The notes under the pieces were generated by a model that was given only the letters and a program-made list of their open reading frames with translations, searched no databases and was not told where the DNA came from. The translations under genes and the position numbers were made by a program. Below, one piece after another: positions 13,301-29,362 of a stretch of DNA of 64,000 nucleotides. Origin of the DNA: Cloeon dipterum (taxonomy: Eukaryota; Arthropoda; Insecta; Ephemeroptera; Baetidae); NCBI RefSeq assembly GCF_949628265.1, contig NC_088788.1, positions 25,716,335 to 25,780,334 of the forward strand. Reading direction: 5' to 3'. The first letter of the stretch is position 1. Each line of letters opens with the position of its first letter.

Positions 13301-13690
13301 ATTTAAGGAGGAAGCGAAATTGTTCATTAAAGTCATTTTTTAGTTATGGCTGCTTCTAATTTCATTGAAAGGTTATTAATTGGGGATTTGAACCTGTTTC
13401 TCTTGGGTTTGAAGGGCTTCCCACTCTTTACTATACACTCCAGAAATATTTTTGTCTTCATTTCAGCAGAATAAATTGCAGAGACGACGTTGAAGGGTTG
13501 TGATTTCGTTGCCAAAACAGAATACAGCTCCCGCTGGCCTAGTCCATTGCGTTTTGTCTGAGGCCGGCTGATCTGATAGCGAGAAATTTTACAAGTCCGC
13601 CCTCCTAGTCTCCCCTTGAATGGGCCGTCGTTTAATGAATGAACGCAATTTTCCCAGCAGCAGCCAGCCTGCAATTTCGGAGAAGTGAAA
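10353..13690. other. CpG-rich flank then A/T-rich DNA, no gene recognised
   Basis: Positions 10370-10560 are strongly GC-rich with CGCG runs, typical of the downstream flank of a promoter. From about 10.7 kb the sequence returns to A/T-rich DNA without recognisable coding exons. If the 10324 exon belongs to the 15.5-kb gene, this is intron. Confidence 0.45.
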
Positions 13691-13696
13691 GCGTCC

Positions 13697-13795
13697 ATGG
13701 CAGGGAAGCGGCTCAGGGGTGCACTCTTTATTATCGTGCTGCTGGCTGCTAAGTGTGCGAGTGCCAAGGAGAAAAACAAGCAGCTAATTCATTGA
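13697..13795 (+). CDS. Short ORF encoding a signal-peptide-like sequence (32 aa)
   Basis: The ORF starts at ATG 13697 (GTCCATGG context) and ends at TGA 13793-13795. The translation has the three parts of a secretory signal: a basic start (MAGKRLRG), a hydrophobic core (ALFIIVLLAA) and a small-residue cleavage region (CASA before KEK). Only about ten residues would follow cleavage. It could be a micropeptide or the first exon of a secreted protein, since GT dinucleotides near its end (for example after 18 codons) could act as donors. A TGACGTCA site lies just downstream at 13839-13846. I recognise no family. Confidence 0.3.
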   Translation: MAGKRLRGALFIIVLLAAKCASAKEKNKQLIH

Positions 13796-13799
13796 GAGC

Positions 13800-15165
13800 G
13801 GCGACTGCAGCAGTGATTTGGGCCGGCGTGCGTCAGAGTGACGTCAGGAGCGAGTTGAGCCGGCTAGGGGTTGGGGTGTTGGTTGCTCTTGCAGGGACGC
13901 CATGGGGTAGGGTTGGTTCGCACCCCTGCTCGCGGTCAGATCGATTCCTTAATACCACACCCTTTGCCTCCCTCTGCCTGCGTGAAGTGCTGTTTTTTTT
14001 CTATTTCACCTTTTTTTGCGTTTTGCACACTTTCCAGGAAGCGAGACCGCACAGTCGCACCGCTTTCCGAGAAATCGAGACCTTTCTCGCAACGAGCACA
14101 TTATATAGCCCTGCAAAATTTATGGCATGGATCGTGCGAATCGGTCCTGCTTATCAATTCCTGTGAGCATTAGATTTCAATCGCACCAGCTCCATTTCTC
14201 ACTTTGTCAATGAACGTGTTGTGAAATAAGTTTTCTATTCAATGATTATTTCTAATCACACAATCTTTGAAATTTCCTCAAATAAAAATTAACTAAACAC
14301 ACACTCAGAGCACAAAACCAGTAACAATCCCGAAGAGTAAATTAATTCAATAGAGTGAACAGACTTCATCCTCGTTGATACAAGTTTTATTCTTCAATTA
14401 GCTATGATATATAAACATTTTCCGCGATTTATGCACGTCTTCCTCGATTGAGACCAAGAGCACTTTTGAATTTTCAGACACCAATTTCAACGCTGAAACT
14501 ATACCTATAGAATAAAACTTCCTAAAGTCATCGAGGAAATGGAGACTGTTTTTTTTCTATTTTCTTAAAGAGTCGGTGGGATTTTAATTTCTGTTAGATT
14601 CTTTTTTAAATTCGTCTCTGTTGACCGCGGAATAACTTCTATATTTATTTTCAGCGGTCATTATGGGTGATAAACCATTTTTCACTGTCGTGTCATATAC
14701 TTGCTGGAAATGTTAATTTCTGTAGAAAAATCTTTCGACTGCAATTGTGTTCCTACCAACTCACAGTAAAATTTAATTTATTTCATACATGTGTGTGAGG
14801 TGAGACGCGCCATATTTACAAATACTTCAAGACCCCCCTTGGTTATCGATCGATCGATATGTGACATTTGATTCGCAAAATTTCCTGCTAGCGTTCCGTG
14901 CATATCTTTGAGCTGGCTAGACGACAGGCAGACTGTCAAAGACGTCAAGGTCGTGGTCAAGCCTGCACCATAGCTCTAGGGGCTCACTCTAGGAGTTCAG
15001 ATGAATAAGTGAAGATCACAAGAGAATCCCGAATTGAACTGACCCTACAATAATACTCGGTACGGTAGCTCTCGTCTTCTGAAGTAGGTTGGTAAGTTTA
15101 GAGTGTTCGGGGTGGAAACTTTTATATGCTGGGGAGCTATTTCGCTACAGAAAAGACGAGATGCA
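13800..15165. other. No gene recognised
   Basis: The first 250 bases are GC-rich and include a perfect CRE octamer (13839-13846) beside a TGCGTCA variant (13829-13835). The remainder is A/T-rich with no recognisable exons or RNA genes. A GATC/ATCGAT-rich patch near 14845-14860 is a simple sequence. Confidence 0.4.
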
Positions 15166-15174
15166 ATAAAAAAT

Positions 15175-15245
15175 AATTTAGTCTCCCTAAAGGAGACTAA
15201 ATTATATAGTCTCCCTAAAGGAGACTAAATTATATAGTCTCCTAA
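15175..15245. repeat. Tandem 28-bp hairpin repeat
   Basis: A 28-bp unit beginning GTCTCCCTAAAGGAGAC is repeated twice head to tail (15181-15208 and 15209-15236), followed by a partial third copy. Each unit is a hairpin: the first has perfect 12-bp arms AATTTAGTCTCC and GGAGACTAAATT (15175-15202) around a 5-nt loop CTAAA. It lies about 300 bp upstream of the Myb/SANT-like coding exon. Confidence 0.85.
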
Positions 15246-15538
15246 ATATTCGAGATGAAGGCACAAACAGCAATTCTTGCAGAACTGTTTAGATGCCGAA
15301 AAAAAAAATACTCAACGCCTGCATCTGAAATTCCATGCTGCGTGCATTTCCTGAATAATTCGTAAAGCAGAAATAGCGTTGGCCACAATAATGTGTTTAC
15401 CCGCGATGTAATTTTGATTTTAAACGTCTGTCCTTTTTTGCACTGGATTTGCCACTGAATATTCCTAAATTTTGGCCGTGATTTGTGAAATTGGATCCTT
15501 TGGTTCTATCTGAAGCCTGTGCGAAGTTTTAATTACAG

Positions 15539-17262
15539 ATTTGAACCTGTCAATGATATGGAGGATGATATGCACATTGACTTTCTTTCACCACTGGATG
15601 AGCCTCGAAGATCTAATCGCAATTGGACGACGTTCGAGACGATTGCTCTTCTCCAAATCTTGGCGAAGGAGCGTGCTGCAAATCCAATGAAAATGAAAAA
15701 AGTGGCTTTTCTGGATGACGTGTTGAGGCAATTGCATGCGTACGACTGCTTTGGCCGTGATCGCAACCAAATTAAAACCAAGATCAGCAAGCTCAAACAG
15801 CAGTACAGAGAAATGTGCGCCTCGTCAACAGACATTACTTGCAAGTATCTCAGAAGCCATAAAATTTCATGCCCATTATTTAAATTTTATTCACTTGTTT
15901 TAGATCATTTTGACAAGAGGTTTGAAATGATGAAACTTGCGTTTGGCGAAGAAATTTTACAGACTCTTGAAGAGGAACAAACGACAATAATGCTGGAAGA
16001 GGAAGGTAATAAATTAATAATTTTTATTTAACAACAACCAGCCCGTTGGCTCGCATTGCTAAGGCATTCTCGGGAGTTTCAAAGCAGTGGGAGATATTTA
16101 TAAGCATTTCGGGAATCTAATACTGGCTGCCTAATGTCAGAGAATGGCAAAATGTGGTTAGTTTCGTTACTCAAAATGCTCGATAAGCTCAACGGGCTGG
16201 GAGGCGCACCGGCGCCGACTCGCCACTTGCTGGTTTTCGCACCTTTCCAGCGGCTTTACGGACAAATATCTGGCATTACAATAAAAGACCTCGGTGCGTG
16301 GAGGCGGAAAGATGGCCACATTGGACCCAAGCTCCTCTGCGACCACTCGGGCCCCATGTTATCCGCTCGACGGTGTTATTTGGACCCTGTGAGCTTGTAG
16401 CCCGCACGGGATGTGCTGAGCAGAGAGGTTAAAAAACACCATTTCAAGAATTTTATTAAAAGATTTCATTAATTAGTCAACTTGATTATGTTTAGACTTA
16501 GTATATTACTTAATAATAATTTATTCGAAGATGAGGCGGATGATGGTAAAGATTCAAACTGGACTGCTGTGACTGACATGGAAAATGATCCACAAGATCA
16601 GTACTATGCTGCCCAACCAACAGATACCACTCACCATGACATTAAGACAGATAGCACGTGCGTATACTTTTATATTTTCCACCCTCGTCAAATCAAAAAA
16701 TTTCTCACGCAGGGAGAAACCGAGCAGCTTCCCTAATTTGGATCAGAACTTTGAGATGCATGCTGCATTTTTGAAATTGGTCAAGGAATGGTCGATGCAG
16801 ACAGCCGAGTTGACTCCTATGATCGCCTCAATGGTGAACCAGCACACCAAGTGCTTTCAGGCCAATGAAGACCTGTGCAAGCTCAAGAAAAGGAAGCTGG
16901 AACTAGAGGTCGAGGAAAAGGAGCTGACGATAAAAATACTGAGGACACAGCTTGCTGCCAAGTCGGGCCCCGTTCCTGTCGTTCCCAATTCCCTTGCTGA
17001 TGGAAAACTCGCTAACGAAGCTACTAGAAATTCTGCGCCGCGGCAAGGCGCTCATCCTACTCAAAAGCTTGTCTCAAGCTCTCCCGCGATCAGTGTTTCA
17101 AATATCAGGCAGGTGAAAAATGTATCTTTATCAGGAAACCTGCTCGGTCAAGGCGTGCCAAAGAGCAGGTTAATTTTGACTACAACCGATGGCAAGATCA
17201 TTGGTATCTATCCTTGTAACGACAAGTATCCTGCAGAGAAATTGAGAGTTATCAAAAGTTGA
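15539..17262 (+). CDS. Myb/SANT-like DNA-binding domain protein
   Basis: Coding exons are 15539-16005, 16531-16657 and 16713-17262, joined in phase; the last intron is only 55 nt. The N-terminal domain begins near N-R-N-W-T-T-F-E and has the aromatic-spaced trihelix pattern of Myb/SANT-like (MADF-type) domains, with basic residues before the third helix (FGRDRNQIKTKISKLKQQYR). The C-terminal exon carries a charged, probably coiled-coil helix (LCKLKKRKLELEVEEKEL), as in dimerising Myb/SANT factors. The protein is probably a nuclear DNA-binding factor or a domesticated Harbinger-type Myb-like protein. The start is unsure. If transcription begins just upstream, the first in-frame ATG is 15558; if the exon at 10324-10352 is used, the protein is about 390 aa. 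The first intron of this part contains a SINE. Confidence 0.75.
16036..16440 (+). mobile_element. SINE copy A (tRNA-headed, intronic)
   Basis: This segment aligns over about 350 bp with 49711-50130 in the same orientation. Both copies start AACCAGCCCGTTGGCTCGCA and share the blocks ATCTAATACTGGCT, CTCAACGGGCTGGGAGGCGC and ACCGGCGCCGACTCGC. The head GTTGGCTCGCATTGCTAAGGC resembles the D-arm/A-box of leucine or serine tRNA. Similarity fades near 16390 and an A-rich tail lies near 16429-16434. I see no clean target duplication. It sits in an intron of the Myb/SANT-like gene and is spliced out. Confidence 0.8.
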
Positions 17263-18100
17263 ATTAAATGACTATCAGCTACTTCAATTCAAATCAAAGT
17301 ATCAAAATAAATACATTTTTGCTATTCCAGACAGATCGAGTGTTTTGAACAATAGTTAAATTAATATAAAATCGATAGCTGATTTTATATTTTTATATCT
17401 ATATTCAGAAATAATTTGCAAGATATAATAAAAAATACCCGAGCCTGCGTAGCTATTAATCTCATTAAAATTAGATGTGTACCAATTTTTTTTCATTTCT
17501 TTTATTTTGATAATTTTGAATCGGAGCAATTTCTGACAAAATGATGAGTTTAAGTTTAGCTAGTTTAGCGTAGTTTAGTAGTTTTTGAACCACAAAATGT
17601 ACTATGCATTTTTGTTGTTCTGTTTTACGCACATTATGAGATTGTAGAGGATAGGTGAGCCACATCCAACTTACAATTAGTAAATGATGATGTGTTTGGT
17701 GTTTCTGAGTTTATATTATAATTTAATGCGACAACACAATATAATATGTTCAACATTGTAACATGTATGAATATTTATATTATAATATATTTATGTTGCT
17801 TCTCTTGATAAATGGAATAAATTCAATTAATAATTTTTACTTAAATTTTGTTTCTTTTCGTGTACAGGCATTTGAGTTCGAAACTAATAACCTTTATAAT
17901 AAAATACCCGCCTCTAAACCCAAAAATGCAACGATCCCGCGCCAGTTGAGCTTGTAGTTCGACCTGTCAAACTATAGCAGAAACTATTTTGCGCACTGTT
18001 CTATTTACACGTCACCAGAGCGTCTGTGAAAATAGCAGACCATAAAATTCAGCACCACCACTGCCACAGACTGCCACTGCCACCCGCCACCACTTAACTT
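17263..18100. other. Intergenic region between two + strand genes
   Basis: This holds the 3' flank of the Myb/SANT-like gene and the upstream flank of the ZAD-like gene. AATAAA-like signals occur shortly after the stop (for example near 17308). No coding exon is recognised. Confidence 0.5.
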
Positions 18101-18126
18101 GCTGCACACCAGCTGCACACCACACC

Positions 18127-18238
18127 ATGCTCATGCTTTGTTGTTTATTCTGGTTGAGAGTGGCTGCATGCTTCGTGTCTGAATTCACTTCGAAGTGTCG
18201 CATGCGAGTCTTGATTCCATTCCTACGGCAGGGCATTG
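18127..18238 (+). other. Candidate 5' untranslated exon of the ZAD-like gene with an overlapping uORF
   Basis: A stretch rich in CACCA/GCTGCAC ends in a good donor (ATTG then GTAAGG) at 18239. The next acceptor, TTTTACAG ending at 18587, precedes the main ATG by only nine bases. If the transcript includes position 18127, an upstream ORF (MLMLCCLFW...) runs through the splice and terminates just past the main ATG in another frame. The true transcription start is unknown, so the uORF may be outside the mRNA. Confidence 0.45.
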
Positions 18239-18596
18239 GTAAGGCTTTTAACAGATTTTTGTCGCCCCAATAAGTTTTAAATCAAAACACGCTTAAAAAC
18301 TGGTTAAAACGTTCGTCGTGCGTACACCTTTTGGCTTCGGGTTTTCGGTTGAAAAAGTGCTAAACATTACAGAAAATCACAATGGTTATTAATTTTTCTT
18401 TTCAAACTCACTAATTTAGATGTTGTCGAAAAGTTTTGAAGCGCCAGGGCAAGGCGCTCATCCTTTTCTTAAATATAATTAGGCGCCGTTTTCCAAAGAA
18501 AACATCATCGTTGCTTTTGTCAACGCAAAAAATATAGGAACGTCTAAGTCACTGCAAAATTAGATTAATTTCATTTACATTTTACAGCAAGTCAAG

Positions 18597-21041
18597 ATGG
18601 CAGATAGCGAGGCTGAGGAGTTTGATGTTGAATCTCATGAATGCCGCACTTGTGGAGAGAAATGTACGGTTGTAAAGAATGTGCTGCAAACGCCTTCCAT
18701 TCGCACTTGGATCGAGAAGAGCATGAATATCAAGGTGTGACTTGGACTCCTACGTATATAATGAGTTGACAATTTTTACTCGTGAAACTATGCAGCAACT
18801 GAGTCATTTAAAATTTCCAGTTTGCAGTCGAGGGCAAATCCAATTATGTGTGTGACACCTGTTCCTCATGCATCCAGACGTGGATTCGATTCCGTTCAAC
18901 TTTTACAAATGGTCAGAAGAAAATTGAAGCTGCTGAGAAAAATGGTGAAGATGTGGCAATGAGCAATCGTGAGCAGAGGAAACTTGGTGTGGCTCCCGAT
19001 TATGTATGGAACTGCTAACTTTGTTGTCTGTTGGCAAACTTAAATTTGACTAATTAAATTTGTAGACAAATGATGAAGAGGTGGATAAGAAGCCTGAGCT
19101 GCCTGTGCGCATCAAAATTGAGCCCAAAGTGGAAGCAGACCTGTTCAACACTTACGGCTACACTGGCATCAACCTTGTTGCTCCTGTGAAAATCAAGGAG
19201 GAGATCAAAGAGGAGCCCACCGACTACGACTCTGGCTGTGTTAAAAAGGAACCTGACTCTGAAGGCCCCATGTTGTCGGCTGAGCTGATCCGAAGGCGCA
19301 TTACAAACATCAAGCGCAAGTTCAAGCTGATAGGACTCAGGGAGAAGAGGAAGAAGGAAATGAAGATGCGCAAGAAAGAGAATAAGTGCCGCAGACCCAG
19401 TCTGCCCACCAAGCGCCCGAGGAAGTCTAAAATGGCAGTCCCGGTCCAGTATGAAGTCGATGACCCTGATGATCCAGAGGTATGAATAGTCAAGGTCCTT
19501 TTAATTGTTTTGCGGTTACCTACAATCCCCTGTTTGAAACAGCAGGTCAATGAACATACTAAATTCGGTATTGGATCCTTTACCAATTAATCCTTATTTT
19601 CTATTAAAAAAACTCGAATTTTGTTTTATGCTATTTTTTAGAAATTTACCTCTAAATCAAACAGTGCATGGCATCAACACTTAAACACACAACTTAAAAA
19701 GAAATAAATTTTCTCATGCACTATGAAACAGCCAAATTGGAATTATTTACATCGCAGGAAATCAATGAATTGTACTTGTAAAGCCACTTTACTTAATTTG
19801 GCAATATCTCTTCCTATTTTTGCTCGAGAATTTATTGTGGCAATTAAATATTTAAGATATTATGTCTTGATAGTTTTACCTTTACTTAAAATTATTTATC
19901 TCGTTAACAAATTTTCCTTTTCTCCCCTCCTTTCTAAAATTTTTGATTTAATTATGTATATCTTGATTTATTTTGAATATTCCTTGTTAAAATGCTGGTA
20001 TGTTCTAAAAATAAATTGCTGTTTTAAAATTACCATGAAGTGTCAACAAAGTGCAAAGTTCAAAACATTGAAAAGAGATGCTAAATTCGTTTTGAAATTA
20101 AATCAAAATTTTTAACTATATAATTATTGTAGTCATTAAATTATAATTTGCAATTTATTCCGCGTCATTATTGGGGAAAATTTTAAAATCAAGTAGTCAG
20201 CAGATGGTTAAACTGCAAGTTGAGATATATGAGAGGTGCTTGAAATTTAGAATCCTGCTAAATAGGACATAGAACGGGAAAACTCAATCTTGGTCAGACC
20301 GTCCTAAAAAAAAAAAAAAAAAAAAAAATGCAGATTATTCTAATAGAGTGATCCTACTCGCACGCACAATCAGTTGAAAAACCCGGTTGTTTGCTAATAG
20401 GAATAGGATCACTCTAGACCGCATCCTGGGGCAGTCCGTGGTGTTCGCGGATCAGTTGTTCCAGGGTGTGTTCGAATTTTCGTGCTATGCTAACCAAAAT
20501 TGAAAATTCAGCTGTGGACTCTTGTGGCAGGCGCCGCAGGTCACAGGGCGTTTAAGGGGACTGGGAGGGATACGATTTCACTGTTAACACCACAGGTTTT
20601 AAGGCTGATTATGCATCACTCGTTCTTATATTCTTTTATTTGAAAGTTGTTTATTTTCAATTTTTTAATTTTTTGGAGACAGTTGAATTTTTCCTACCGA
20701 TTCATGACCATCAGAAATATTGCAGCTATGCTTCATTTTTCGCTAACTTTCCATTATTTGGAAGCTTCCGTAATTTTTTCATTGCATTTATATATATTGC
20801 TTTAATTTGATTCCAGATGATGGATGTGGAGAGTGTGGACTCTGCTCTGAAGGAAAACAAGAAAAAACCCAGTGCCAAGCCTAGAGGTCGCAAGAAACAG
20901 TTGCTAAGCAGCTCCCTGGAAGAGAAAAAGGCAACTCCTGCAATATACAAGAAGAGGAAACTGTCTGATGCCGATCAAGGCAAGATCACACCAGGTCCCA
21001 AGAGGTCGAAAACCATGCGCGACTTCTTCTCTACCAAGTGA
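18597..21041 (+). CDS. ZAD-like zinc-binding nuclear protein with SUMO-motif cluster
   Basis: Four coding exons (18597-18734, 18821-19003, 19066-19479, 20817-21041) give 319 aa. The N-terminus has CRTC at residues 16-19 and CDTC at 57-60. The Arg inside the first pair is typical of the arthropod ZAD zinc-binding dimerisation domain. No C2H2 fingers follow, unlike most ZAD proteins. Residues 123-169 contain four matches to the SUMO consensus (IKIE, IKEE, IKEE, VKKE), two of them adjacent. Beyond this the protein is very basic (KRPRK, RGRKK, KKRK), consistent with nuclear, DNA- or RNA-associated function. The extreme C-terminus, SKTMRDFF at 309-316, resembles a PCNA-interacting PIP box lacking the usual Gln. 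No precise function can be assigned. Confidence 0.75.
20306..20416. repeat. Poly(A) tract and flanking inverted repeat inside intron
   Basis: A run of about 23 A residues (20306-20328) is followed by a 12-bp perfect inverted repeat: TAGAGTGATCCT at 20344-20355 and AGGATCACTCTA at 20405-20416. This lies in the 1.3-kb third intron of the ZAD-like gene. It may be a small non-autonomous insertion or the tail of a retroposed fragment. No coding potential is seen. Confidence 0.45.
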
Positions 21042-22110
21042 GTTGCCACATCCTGTATACATACAATCAGAAAAAGCTATTTTGTTGTTAATGATGGGGC
21101 TTTCAATCTCTATTTGATACTGATTCAAATGTTGAATGGAGGGATGAAATTTTAATATCTATAGGACTCCTTTGAAGATCTCATCAATCTATTCCTTTAA
21201 TTTAACCGTTCGGTCGGTGAACGTAAAGTGAGATTATAATATGAGTTATTTGTTATATAATTGCATTGCATGCATGTATCATGTTTGGTTGTTATCTCAA
21301 ATGTTCCTTGAAATTGACAGTGATCTGCAAACATTCTCATACTCGCTAAAATGGATTGGATGATGTATTTGAGACTTATATGGCTCGTGACTGCGGCTAG
21401 AAATTTTGGTTAGATCTGTCTATGTTAGACTGAATCTCATTTATAGTACAATTAATGAATAAAAAAATATTAACAGTTTTTATGAGCATAAATCAATCAG
21501 TGCATGTGCATTGTGTAAATTTCTGTCCTAAATAAATGGAGATTACGCCGAGTTAAAGTTTATTTGTTTATTGACCTGCAATGGAAAGAGTTGGCATCCA
21601 CATTTTTTGCCTGAACCTCAACCAAAGAGCAAGAAAAAACAAGTTATCTGTAACAGCATGCTGCCTCTCACAATTTGAGTTTTAGGAAACGATATATCTT
21701 TCTGATGTCTAAAGATATTTTTCCACAAATATCAAAAAGGCGAAAATACACATTTAGCTCTAATTAATAGACTAACTCGAGAACAATTTTTAGTGTTTTC
21801 AATTACAGATTAAAATACTATTATCGCATACTTTTTACCAGATTCCCTCACATTTACAGAACAGCTAGCTACAAATCTTCAAAGGGCAATATTCTGCTCA
21901 TTTTACAGGCCGCACATTTGCATTTGCACTCACGGATTTTTTCCAATCACAACAGCTTATCAGATAAGACGATTTGCTGGGTTTGTGTCACATAATAATC
22001 TTGCGTTGAGCGCAGCGCAGTGTGTTGCTTGTTTCTTCAATCAGCACAAGGGCCGAAGGTCAAGTTGGACAACTGGCTCTGGCGTGAGCAGAGAGCAGCA
22101 TTGTATCAGC
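21042..22110. other. Intergenic region between ZAD-like gene and GLDC
   Basis: A/T-rich DNA holds the 3' flank of the ZAD-like gene, with an AATAAA near 21530, and the GLDC promoter side. A GATAAG site lies near 21964. No exon is recognised. Confidence 0.5.
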
Positions 22111-22120
22111 GCGCGTCATC

Positions 22121-27025
<4,905 letters not shown>

Positions 27026-27037
27026 TTGTGATTTAAG

Positions 27038-27043
27038 AATAAA
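27038..27043 (+). terminator. GLDC polyadenylation signal
   Basis: An AATAAA hexamer lies 12 nt after the GLDC stop codon, implying a very short 3' UTR. Confidence 0.7.
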
Positions 27044-27779
27044 GTAGTTTCTTAAACAATATGGACGGTGTTATTTCGATTCTTTTTGCAGCAAAATCAT
27101 GCTGACAGGTCTGGCAAATTTACCTTTTTATAAGTCATTTGCGCTTCTCTTGAATTTTCCCCTCTTGGCAGTTAATAGGAGTTGAAAAGATGCCGCACAG
27201 AATGACTTTGAGGAAAAAGTTGCCTGTAACTAAATTGAACAAGACGCGACCACACAAAAATGTTGTAGGACAAGCGGAATAAATTACGATGGATGCGAGG
27301 GAAACGATCGAGCACATACCGCTACTGAGCACCAGCAGTAAAAAAGGAAAGGGGCGATAAGGCACGTTCAACTGCTTTCAATTAGCACTGCTAGAAAATA
27401 GCGAAGGAGCTGCTGACGAGATGCATATAATACTGATCGCGCTTGACCTTGGCCCCGGCGAAGCTCTTGATGAAGGTTAATGACATATCAGCTTGCGACA
27501 GCGAGAAACGAACCTGAAAACTCGCGAGTTGCATTAACCGTGAAATTAATTAGGATTGTCAGCGATCTCCAACCAGAAAATTTTTATATTTGAAACACCA
27601 AGAAAAAGTGTTTAGCTCATAAATATTTCAAAAGGTATATTCAATTCTCTCTCAATGTGAAAATTCGAAGAAGCTCGAGGCGGAATAAATTTTGTACATC
27701 ACGAGATGGATTTTTTCTTGGTGGAAAAAAGGCGAAAAGTAGTGGCAGGGCATGTGTTTGCAGTTGAGGCACCTGCTGG
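27044..27779. other. Intergenic region between GLDC and the first protease homolog
   Basis: No coding exon or RNA gene is recognised. This is the promoter side of the protease homolog that starts at 29363. Confidence 0.5.
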
Positions 27780-27917
27780 TATATCGCGCGGTGCTGGAGT
27801 CGGTTTTCTGCTCTCAGGGGGACTGCACCTGTAGGAGGAGCCGGGCATCAGTAACGGGTTAAGTGTTGCTCGAGCCAGTCAGTAACCTCTGAAAAAGCCA
27901 GCCGACAACAACCACAG
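27780..27917 (+). other. Candidate 5' untranslated exon of serine protease homolog 1
   Basis: A GC-richer stretch with a CTCAGGG initiator-like site near 27815 ends at ACAACAACCACAG followed by the donor GTAGGA (27918). The matching acceptor is GTCCCAG ending at 29359, three bases before the ATG. The end of this exon is almost the same as the end of the 5' exon of the second protease homolog (57336). Confidence 0.5.
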
Positions 27918-29362
27918 GTAGGAGAAGACGCTGCCTTTTTATTCATTCTCACTCTATCAGCTATACAAAAAATTTGTAGAACCAATTAAATTTAATAGCT
28001 TTTCCGTAAAACGCTCGTCAATAAAACCATTTTAATGGAATTTTAAAAAAGTTCAATATTTAAAAAAATTAATTTAATTTCAAAATTACAAAGTAATGGT
28101 TGAAATATATCTTACAGTGAAGTAGTTATCACTGGTTTGACTCTTTTTTGTCTCTTCAACAATATTTTTATTATAAAAAGGTTTTTTTAATTTTAAATCA
28201 ACAAATTTTGATGTTCTGAGATTTTTTGATTGTTTTTTAAATAATTCTTGAGGCAAAAGCCGAAACTATATATTTTAGATAATTCAAGGTGAAGTTTGTT
28301 GGATTCAAGGAAAATTTCCGGCAACTTAATTCATCTTGAAGTATTAAAATTGTTAAAATCAAACAATTTTTATTAAATAACAAAATTTTAAGTTTGTGTC
28401 CAGGTGTAGTAAAAAACTGTAGTTCAGTGTGTTACTTGGCCTAAAAGTTTCAAGTGCCAAGCACGGTAGACTGTGGTGCATTTTACGTGACTAAAATTTG
28501 AGTATGCGCTATCCAAGTGAATTCATACTCGTAACACACAATGCGCGAAATGCTTTCATTCTCGTTCGTCAGCGATGGCTGTCCCCTGTAGGCCTCATTC
28601 CATCAGGTTTTAAATGTCTACAAACTGTGAATTTAAAAATGTTTTACAGTAATCTGCAAATATTGTACTCGCATACACTTGAATATTTATCCTTCACGAC
28701 TGTCCTGTCACATCTTTATTTTTAGCCGCGCGTCAGTTTACAAGTGTTAGAACGGAAATATTTTTTATTTTTTGATTATTGAATTTATGTGTATAAAGAA
28801 AGAAGAATCATTATTGATCCAAGATAACAATATTTGAAATGTTCCTATCTATTTAAAATTATATACCATTTCAAATTTACTGCTCTTGAATAGCTTTCTC
28901 TTAAAAGAAAAAGGAAAAATTAAGAAAAATACAGAAATTCTAGAGAATTTTTAATTTGTTGACTAAATTAACGGTAAAGTCAGTTTTGATACGTAAGCTG
29001 CGATCGCTGTATAGTAATTCCTAATTTTATCCGACTTGGCGTCAGCGAAAGAGCGAAGAAAAAGGAAAGATAGACGTGGATAATCCACGCGCGCGTGATG
29101 CAAACTCGCACTTATTACTGCCAAGAGAGCTCTGTGAGCGAGCCAGAGTGTGCACCGTTACCCACATGGCGCGCGGAAAGAGTTCTTTAGATGCAACCAA
29201 ATATAAAATAAGTACGCTCGCACACGCGCTTTTATTTTAATTGCACTATTAGAATCGAGAAATTCGCAAGCGCATGCTAAATTATTCAATGAAAATATGG
29301 GTTAGAGCGATTAGTGCAATTTGCGCCAGGGAGATGATTTGCCTGTTTGTGTGTCCCAGAAA

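Noticed and set aside
13333-13779. 148-codon minus-strand open frame
   Set aside because: No family resemblance, no supporting splice pattern and mixed composition; judged chance.
14840-14862. ATCGATCGATCGAT palindrome
   Set aside because: A short simple repeat with no associated element; common by chance in A/T-rich DNA.
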